Assembly (NCBI GenBank): GCA_003650785.1
Contig: QMRW01000006.1
Span: 1 to 27,064 of the forward strand
Source: Thermoprotei archaeon
Lineage (GTDB): Archaea; Thermoproteota; Thermoprotei; Thermofilales; B20-G17
Reading direction: 5' to 3'
Length of the DNA: 27,064 nt
Position numbers and translations under genes: made by a program. Below the pieces are notes generated by a model. That model was not told the DNA's origin. It searched no databases and saw only the letters and a program-made list of their open reading frames with translations. Positions 23,004 to 27,064 of this stretch are shown one piece after another (the first letter of the stretch is position 1; every line of letters begins with the position of its first letter).

Positions 23004-23135
23004 CTATATTGGTTTTTCCACTCCGATATAGTCCAAGATCTCCCTAGGAATGAAAGAGTGCTTAACTTCTAGATTAAAGATAAGCTCCTGAGTTAAGGGG
23101 TAATCTCCTAATAAAAGAATTTCATAGAAGCTCAT
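23004..23135 (-). CDS. 43-residue small protein of unknown function
   Basis: An intact frame of 44 codons from ATG to TAG on the minus strand, between tRNA-Trp and the Ygr210-type gene. The peptide begins MSFYEILLLGDYPL and ends IGVEKPI; it has the balanced hydrophobic and charged pattern of a folded helix-rich protein rather than of random translation. No cysteine or metal motif is present and I recognise no family. No ribosome site is seen; a weak AT-rich element lies 20-27 bp upstream of the ATG. It could also be the surviving piece of a longer gene. Confidence 0.45.
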   Translation of the reverse strand: MSFYEILLLGDYPLTQELIFNLEVKHSFIPREILDYIGVEKPI

Positions 23136-23186
23136 TTCAGGAGGTTCTGATTATGATTTGCTATTCCTAGCTCAGTCATCTAAAAA

Positions 23187-23264
23187 TGGTGGGCCCGGAG
23201 GGATTTGAACCCTCGACCTGCCGGTCTGGAGCCGGCCGCCATCGCCTTGCTAGGCCACGGGCCC
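23187..23264 (-). tRNA. tRNA-Trp (anticodon CCA), intronless, 3' CCA encoded
   Basis: Acceptor arms GGGCCCG/CGGGCCC (23258-23264 and 23191-23197), D arm with GCC/GGC stem and GG in the loop, anticodon stem GCCGG/CCGGC around loop CTCCAGA, and T arm GAGGG-TTCAAAT-CCCTC. The anticodon CCA reads UGG. Discriminator A and the terminal CCA are encoded (rc of tggt at 23187-23190), followed on the minus strand by a TTTTT terminator. Many archaeal tRNA-Trp genes have an intron that guides 2'-O-methylation; this one has none. Confidence 0.93.
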
Positions 23265-23298
23265 GGCATAAGTTCCAGTAATAATAGTATTCTTGAGG

Positions 23299-23306
23299 TT
23301 TATAAG
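23299..23306 (-). promoter_or_regulatory. TATA box of tRNA-Trp
   Basis: CTTATAAA on the minus strand, about 38 bp before the tRNA 5' end; expected start leaves a leader of about 12 nt. Confidence 0.6.
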
Positions 23307-23407
23307 GTCTTCTCCAGAGATTTCTTCGAGAGATAAGCTATGCATTGTCAAGCAATGATAAGGCTCTACTCAAATGTTAACCTGAGTACTACGCCCTAAC
23401 AAGAGTC

Positions 23408-23441
23408 AATTCCTTTATTAATCAAGAGCCTTCTAGGAATT
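23408..23441 (+). repeat. 7-bp inverted repeat around the sulfatase-like gene promoter
   Basis: AATTCCT (23408-23414) and AGGAATT (23435-23441) are perfect complements 20 bp apart. They enclose the TATA-like TTTATTAAT (about 23414-23422) and end 4 bp before the ATG at 23446. A plausible operator. Confidence 0.35.
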
Positions 23442-23445
23442 CAGG

Positions 23446-24846
23446 ATGAAATCGGGAATAAGACCAAATATAATTCTAATAGTTATGGACGTACAGAGGG
23501 CTAGCAACCTGCACTGTTATGGCTACGAGAGGAATACTACGCCTAACATAGATAGAATAGCAAGAGAAGGTACATTATTCCTCAACTGCATCTCTCCAGG
23601 TGTTTGGACACTCCCCTCTCATGCCTCTATGTTCACAGGCAAGTACATCTATGGCCATGGAGTTGGTGCTAGCTATACTTACAAACCTGTAGAGAGATTC
23701 ACACTTACAGAGATACTAAGAGCTTCAGGCTACAGGACTGTAGGATTCTGCCGTAATGGTCACTGGTGGGCTAGATATGGAGTGAGGGATGATAGAGGTT
23801 TCGATGAGTTTTATGGAGTTACATTCAAGTCCTTCGAGGAATGGATAGAAGTAGGCTCAGGTAAGCTTATAAAACTTGCAATTGAATGGATCGAAAAACA
23901 TACCAGAGATAAACCCTTCTTCATGTTCATAAACTGTCTAGAACCCCACCTACCCTATATACCTCCTGAGGAATTCAGAGAGAAATTTGTAGGAAAGATC
24001 TCATTAGAGGAGACCAGAAAAATTCAACCTGACCCATGGCTCGTTAGAATGGGCTATGAAGAGATCACAAGAGAGAGATGGAGATTGCTCAGGGCATTGT
24101 ACGATGGGGAGACCGCTGCTCTCGATCATAGACTGGGTAGACTATTCAACTATCTATATGAAAAGAATCTCATGGATGAGACCCTACTAATAATAACTAG
24201 TGATCATGGGGATGAGCAGGGTGAACACTATCCACCATATATAGCACATCAACTCCACCTATATCAACCTGGCATTCATATACCACTCATCATAAGGTAT
24301 CCTGATATTTTCCCTGAGGGACTCAGGACGAGTAAACTAGTTCAGTCTCTGGATATTTTCCCAACAATACTAGATATACTATCTATTCGTAGTACGGATG
24401 TCTGGATTCAAAATCAGGGTCTGAGCCTTGTCAAGATCATTAAAGGAGATTTCGAAAGAGAGTACGCTCTCTCAGAGCATCAAAGGTCACTACTCAGTTT
24501 CGAGAGAATCCTCAGAAAGGACAAGAACTACGACTTTAGAAAGTGGAATCGAAGACTAAAAGCCATAATAGTCGGAGAATACAAGTATATTTGGGCATCA
24601 GATGGGAAGGATGAACTCTATAATCTTAAAGAGGACCCAAATGAACAGAGGAATCTAGTAGAGGAGGATCCAGATAGAGTAAAAGCCATGAGAGCATTTC
24701 TCTTCAAAGTACTGAGTGGCCTAGAGCATAGAGATTTAGGCGATTTCGTTCAAGGGTATGAGGAGAATATCAGGATCTTAGAGAGACTAGAGTTTCTGAG
24801 AATAGGTAGAGGACCTAAGACAGCTATGGCAGGATTAACTCCCTAG
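23446..24846 (+). CDS. Sulfatase-fold hydrolase with threonine nucleophile (alkaline phosphatase superfamily)
   Basis: A 466-residue protein of the sulfatase/alkaline phosphatase fold. Metal ligand D15 lies in VMDVQRASN, and the 'TSDHGDEQGEH' block supplies Asp and His ligands. The nucleophile segment reads T55-L-P-S-H59-A-S-M-F-T-G. In true sulfatases this is C/S-x-P-S-R, where the Cys or Ser becomes formylglycine. Thr cannot be converted, and His replaces the Arg, so sulfatase activity is unlikely; a phosphodiester, phosphonate or phosphotransfer reaction with a Thr nucleophile is more likely, as in LtaS-type enzymes. There is no signal peptide, so it should be cytoplasmic. The C-terminal 'YNLKEDPNEQRNL' block is complete. 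Single gene, near-leaderless. Confidence 0.85.
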   Translation: MKSGIRPNIILIVMDVQRASNLHCYGYERNTTPNIDRIAREGTLFLNCISPGVWTLPSHASMFTGKYIYGHGVGASYTYKPVERFTLTEILRASGYRTVGFCRNGHWWARYGVRDDRGFDEFYGVTFKSFEEWIEVGSGKLIKLAIEWIEKHTRDKPFFMFINCLEPHLPYIPPEEFREKFVGKISLEETRKIQPDPWLVRMGYEEITRERWRLLRALYDGETAALDHRLGRLFNYLYEKNLMDETLLIITSDHGDEQGEHYPPYIAHQLHLYQPGIHIPLIIRYPDIFPEGLRTSKLVQSLDIFPTILDILSIRSTDVWIQNQGLSLVKIIKGDFEREYALSEHQRSLLSFERILRKDKNYDFRKWNRRLKAIIVGEYKYIWASDGKDELYNLKEDPNEQRNLVEEDPDRVKAMRAFLFKVLSGLEHRDLGDFVQGYEENIRILERLEFLRIGRGPKTAMAGLTP

Positions 24847-24908
24847 AGCTTAAGGAAAGATAATAATTTTTAAGCTTCTCTACACTAGTAAGCTTTCCTA
24901 AACTCACC

Positions 24909-25079
24909 CTATCTTCTCCGACCCCACCTATGCCTACCCCTATCGACCCTGTGGATCATGTAGGCAGGAGCACCGCATTTGGGACAATTCATTAGTCTGG
25001 GAAGTCCATGAGGTAGTTCGAATGTATACCCACAAGCTATGCACTGAAATTTTCTAGGAGGTCTCGAAATGTATTCCAC
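24909..25079 (-). CDS. 56-residue zinc-ribbon protein
   Basis: A 57-codon frame including stop. Two knuckles, C13-x2-C16-G and C32-x2-C35-G, form a rubredoxin-like zinc ribbon. The last 15 residues are very basic (Arg/His-rich, ending RRWGRRR-like), which suggests nucleic-acid or ribosome binding. The start is a GTG at 25079; no ATG lies upstream before a stop at 25107-25109. The TATA box TTAAAAT (25104-25110) sits 25-31 bp upstream, consistent with a leaderless message. The gene is alone, converging on the sulfatase-like gene. Function unknown. Confidence 0.75.
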   Translation of the reverse strand: MEYISRPPRKFQCIACGYTFELPHGLPRLMNCPKCGAPAYMIHRVDRGRHRWGRRR

Positions 25080-25103
25080 CCCACTATATGTATGAAATAG
25101 GAC

Positions 25104-25110
25104 ATTTTAA
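25104..25110 (-). promoter_or_regulatory. TATA box of the 56-residue zinc-ribbon gene
   Basis: AGTTAAAATG-type element on the minus strand, about 28 bp before the GTG at 25079. It supports the GTG start. Confidence 0.45.
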
Positions 25111-25163
25111 CTTATTCTCTATGGAGACCTCAGAATATTACTCAAGTTTGAATTTTTCATGTC

Positions 25164-25414
25164 TCACCTAGCTCCCCTCCAGTAGATATCATTTTCTAGG
25201 TAGGTCTTTTCTAGTTGTTAGTCGAGTGACTCAGAAGCCTTAAGAGGATCCATTACGTTCGACTTCTTCAAGTCTTCATGAACTCTAACCTTAATTATAG
25301 TACAAATCCTTTCCTCTCTTTTACTACGTTAATAATTTTGTATAGATCATCATTTATGTCATACGATTCTACACCGTGAGTGCTGTACATTACTAGTCTC
25401 AAGCTTACATAAAC
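25164..25414 (-). pseudogene. Decayed gene, resembling the N-terminal two thirds of a UPF0047/YjbQ protein
   Basis: Two minus-strand frames join into one protein-like reading. The first, 25414 to a TAA at 25295-25297, includes 'VMYSTHGVESYDINDDLYKI' and ends KGFVL. The second continues with IIKVRVHEDLKK, has an in-frame TAA at 25218-25220, then reads QLEKTYLENDIYWRGAR before a TGA at 25164-25166. So there is at least one frameshift and one internal stop. The order of pieces (N-terminal strand with STxG, DITDE-like helix start, a VHED strand, a YxHND-like segment) recalls UPF0047/YjbQ proteins, whose C-terminal AHL...LG half is missing. The family guess is from memory and tentative; the decay pattern is what I see. 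Confidence 0.4.
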
Positions 25415-25444
25415 TCATAGCAAGCATTCAATAATGAGAATTAG

Positions 25445-25536
25445 TGCCCCGGCCGGGATTTGAACCCGGGATCTGCGGCTCGAGAGGCCGTTGCACCCCA
25501 CACAGGTCTATGCTTGCCGGGCTACACCACCGGGGC
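25445..25536 (-). tRNA. tRNA-Glu (anticodon CTC) with a 17-nt insert in the anticodon stem
   Basis: Acceptor GCCCCGG/CCGGGGC, D arm GTGT-AGCCCGGCAA-GCAT, T arm CCGGG-TTCAAAT-CCCGG, discriminator A; the CCA end is not encoded. The loop CTCTCGA gives anticodon CTC. The 3' anticodon strand GCCGC needs GCGGC on the 5' side. This is obtained only if 17 nt (25491-25507) are removed between positions 27 and 28, joining G27 to CGGC. This fits an archaeal intron at a non-canonical site; the exact ends are inferred. Confidence 0.88.
25491..25507 (-). other. Predicted non-canonical tRNA intron (position 27/28)
   Basis: Seventeen nucleotides beginning ACCTG and ending GCAA on the minus strand. Short internal ACC/GGT pairing can bring the two ends together. 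A perfect bulge-helix-bulge is not obvious, so a relaxed motif is likely. Confidence 0.6.
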
Positions 25537-25558
25537 GTTTTTCACATTCTCGAAATAG

Positions 25559-25570
25559 GTAGATATCTAC
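25559..25570 (+). repeat. Perfect 12-bp palindrome upstream of tRNA-Glu
   Basis: GTAGATATCTAC lies between the tRNA-Glu TATA box and the expected transcript start. Possibly a binding site; possibly chance. Confidence 0.3.
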
Positions 25571-25580
25571 ATAAATTTTC
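25571..25580 (-). promoter_or_regulatory. TATA box of tRNA-Glu
   Basis: GAAAATTTAT on the minus strand, about 39 bp before the tRNA 5' end, the same spacing as for tRNA-Trp. Confidence 0.55.
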
Positions 25581-25764
25581 CGCTATACTCCAACCTTACC
25601 CTTAGTTTTTCTCAGAGCAGTTTCTATAGACATATTTTCTCTACAAAAGAACTATAGCTGTCCATTTCAATGTATCCTTCACCTCAGAATATAAGCGAGA
25701 GAACTGCCTAATGAGTATCTATCATAGTTTAAAAGCACTACGGTAGAGGGGAAGTGAAGTTCTA

Positions 25765-25824
25765 ATGCCTAGTGCTCAGCATATAGTCCGTCTTGACAAT
25801 GGATATAACTTATACTTGCATTAA
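25765..25824 (+). CDS. Possible 19-residue leader ORF upstream of the MttB-like gene
   Basis: ATG to TAA, 20 codons, beginning MPSAQHIVRL. It is preceded by a TATA-like TTTAAAAG (25728-25735) at 30-37 bp and a purine-rich GGGGAAGTGAAG. The 12 bases around its start, TCTAATGCCTAG, are repeated exactly around the MttB-like start, but the frames differ. May be a leader or a relic of a duplicated start region. Confidence 0.3.
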   Translation: MPSAQHIVRLDNGYNLYLH

Positions 25825-25832
25825 CAGTAAGT

Positions 25833-25856
25833 ATGGTCAGAGTAGGTGTAATCTAA
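25833..25856 (+). CDS. Possible 7-residue leader ORF abutting the MttB-like start
   Basis: ATG to TAA, MVRVGVI. Its stop shares one base with the MttB-like ATG (TAATG). A TATA-like ATATAACTTAT (about 25803-25813) is 26 bp upstream of its ATG, so a leaderless transcript would start exactly here and couple to the main gene. Too short to judge by composition. Confidence 0.3.
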   Translation: MVRVGVI

Positions 25857-27064
25857 TGCCTAGACCTACCTTAAGTCTACTGAGTAGAGATGAAAGGGAA
25901 ATCCTACATGAAAAGGCTCTAATATTACTAGAAAACATAGGAGTAGCGATAGACGATCAGAGAACTTTAGATATACTGAAGAGTGCTGGTTTGAGTTATG
26001 AGAAGGGGAGGGTAAAGTTTCCTCGGGATGTAGTCGAGTGGGCTTTGAGGAAAACGCCAAAGGAGGTAACTCTTTATTCCAGGGATGGAAAGCCTTATGC
26101 TACTCTCTCTGGGGATACTGTATTATTTAATCCAGGATCGGCAGCTAGTGGAATACTGGACTGCAAATCTACAGATCCAAGAGAACCCCTACTAGAAGAC
26201 CTATTTAAGTTCTCCCTAGTGGTAGAATACCTAGAGAACATACACCTTCAGAGTACAGCTCTCATTCCATATGATGTTCCAATAGAGCTGAGAGATAGAA
26301 TTAGACTATATCCCATATTGAAGATCTCTAGAAAGCCTATCATCACTGGAGCCTTTACAATTGATGGAGTTATCGATATGCTGAAAATGTTGGAAGTCGT
26401 CATAGGCGATCCTGGTAAGAAGCCTCTTGCAGTATTTGATGTATGTCCCTCACCTCCTCTGAAGTGGAGTAGGATCACTATAAGCAATCTGGTTGACTGT
26501 GCTAAGAGGGGTATTCCCATTGAGATAATACCTATGCCACAGCTTGGTGCTACAGCTCCAGCAACGATAGGAGGGGCTTTAATACAACATCATGCAGAAG
26601 CTCTATCTGGCATAACTATAGCACAATTAGTAAATCCAGGTTCTCCCATAATATACGGTGGATCTCCCTGTATCTTAGATATGAGGTATGGCTCTCTCCT
26701 TATCACGACACCTGAAACTTTACTAGTAGCTACGGCATATGTGGAACTGGCTAAGCACTTCTCTTTACCCACCCATACCTATATGTGTCTAAGCGACACT
26801 AGACTTATCGATTTCCAGGCTGGAGTAGAGAGCAGTATAGGCGCACTAGTAGCAACTCTTCGCAAAATCAACGTGGTATCGGGACCTGGTATGATAGAAA
26901 CTGAAAATGTTCAGAGCCTAGAAAAATTGGTTCTAGATGATGATGTGTGTGGATATGCACTAAGATACTCTAGAGGCTTCAATCTAGACTTAGAAAGTAT
27001 GGATGTAATAGAACATGTAGTCAATAAAGGAAAGACCTTTCTATCACATAGGCATACATTGAGA
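25856..27064 (+). CDS. MttB-family (trimethylamine methyltransferase-like) protein, non-pyrrolysine, partial
   Basis: The first 403 codons; the gene runs off the right edge. It matches the COG5598/MttB family: an N-terminal helical segment with LLENIGVAIDD near 24-34, 'YSRDGKPYATLSGD' near 83-95, and barrel segments such as 'PQLGATAPATIGGALIQHHAEALSGI', then 'GGSPCILDMRYGSL' and 'LSDTRLIDFQAGVES'. No in-frame TAG occurs in the part seen, which covers the region where methanogen MttB has its amber-encoded pyrrolysine (about residue 334). It is therefore a non-Pyl member, like glycine betaine or related methyltransferases. A GGTG ribosome site lies 7 nt before the ATG. The corrinoid protein and reactivation genes are not yet in view. 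Confidence 0.87.
   Translation, partial: MPRPTLSLLSRDEREILHEKALILLENIGVAIDDQRTLDILKSAGLSYEKGRVKFPRDVVEWALRKTPKEVTLYSRDGKPYATLSGDTVLFNPGSAASGILDCKSTDPREPLLEDLFKFSLVVEYLENIHLQSTALIPYDVPIELRDRIRLYPILKISRKPIITGAFTIDGVIDMLKMLEVVIGDPGKKPLAVFDVCPSPPLKWSRITISNLVDCAKRGIPIEIIPMPQLGATAPATIGGALIQHHAEALSGITIAQLVNPGSPIIYGGSPCILDMRYGSLLITTPETLLVATAYVELAKHFSLPTHTYMCLSDTRLIDFQAGVESSIGALVATLRKINVVSGPGMIETENVQSLEKLVLDDDVCGYALRYSRGFNLDLESMDVIEHVVNKGKTFLSHRHTLR

Larger units (their letters stand above)
25080..25444. other. 365-bp stretch: promoter, gene remnant, no intact gene
   Basis: Contains the zinc-ribbon promoter at its left end and the decayed UPF0047-like gene in the middle. The last ~30 bp before tRNA-Glu hold nothing I can name; no intact ORF is seen. 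Confidence 0.4.
25537..25855. other. 319-bp stretch between tRNA-Glu and the MttB-like gene
   Basis: Holds the tRNA-Glu promoter, the 12-bp palindrome, two possible leader ORFs and their TATA-like elements. On the minus strand short fragments can be read near 25605-25680 in two frames, not convincing as a gene. Confidence 0.35.
25761..25863 (+). repeat. 12-bp direct repeat at two start codons
   Basis: TCTAATGCCTAG at 25761-25772 and again at 25852-25863, 91 bp apart. Each copy contains an ATG start. Confidence 0.5.

Noticed and set aside
25856..27064. Pyrrolysine-containing MttB
   Set aside because: Reading all 403 codons shows no in-frame TAG, so there is no evidence for amber read-through.
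1..27064. Defence island, CRISPR array, prophage or insertion sequence
   Set aside because: No spaced repeat array, transposase, integrase, nuclease or toxin-antitoxin pair could be found; the genes are mostly metabolic and housekeeping.

Overview
The window looks like a chromosome segment of a hyperthermophilic or thermophilic archaeon, probably of the Thermoproteota/Korarchaeota side of the tree. The evidence is: archaeal-type TATA boxes 25-30 bp upstream of starts with little or no leader; scattered GGTGA-type ribosome sites inside operons and frequent GTG/TTG starts; an archaeal phosphoglycerate kinase; the archaeal HMG-CoA synthase / thiolase / DUF35 trio; a PAC2 proteasome-chaperone-like protein; and a tRNA-Glu interrupted by a short insert in its anticodon stem. 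Base composition is AT-rich (about 60% by eye) and even, with AGA/AGG arginine and ATA isoleucine codons. I see no insertion sequence, CRISPR array, phage block or rRNA. The genus cannot be fixed from sequence reading alone.

Layout. 1-3100: start of an ICC-like phosphoesterase, a SWIM zinc-finger protein carrying the SWS1/Shu2-type signature, a MacB/LolD-like ABC ATPase with a very short FtsX-like permease, and a DUF457 membrane protein. 3160-8970 (minus strand): LarA-family nickel enzyme, THUMP-SPOUT RNA methyltransferase-like protein, the mevalonate-entry operon (HMG-CoA synthase, acetyl-CoA acetyltransferase, DUF35 scaffold) and deoxyribose-phosphate aldolase. 9080-13410 (plus): SpoIIM/DUF95 membrane protein, a bacterial-type GAPDH, then archaeal PGK, PAC2 and Hsp20-like genes in a tight operon. 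13416-15461: an XRE regulator preceded by an overlapping 29-codon ORF with its own TATA box, divergent from a Gfo/Idh/MocA dehydrogenase. 15730-22921: a large HerA/FtsK-like ATPase with coiled coil and a triple zinc-knuckle tail, a HAD hydrolase, a LuxR-like HTH protein, two ECF-type ATPases without EcfT or S subunit, and a Ygr210-type GTPase. 23000-27064: a 43-aa unknown ORF, tRNA-Trp, a Thr-nucleophile sulfatase-fold hydrolase, a 56-aa zinc ribbon, a decayed gene, tRNA-Glu with an insert, and the start of a non-pyrrolysine MttB-family methyltransferase.

How it fits together. Central metabolism dominates: triose-phosphate oxidation (GAPDH to PGK), acetyl-CoA to HMG-CoA for archaeal lipids, and deoxyribose phosphate, lactate-like and methylamine/betaine-like substrates. 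Regulatory and DNA-handling genes are scattered singly. No single defence or biosynthetic cluster stands out. The least described items are the HerA-like protein, the SWS1-like SWIM protein, the mini-permease, the interrupted tRNA-Glu and several small ORFs in the spaces between larger genes.
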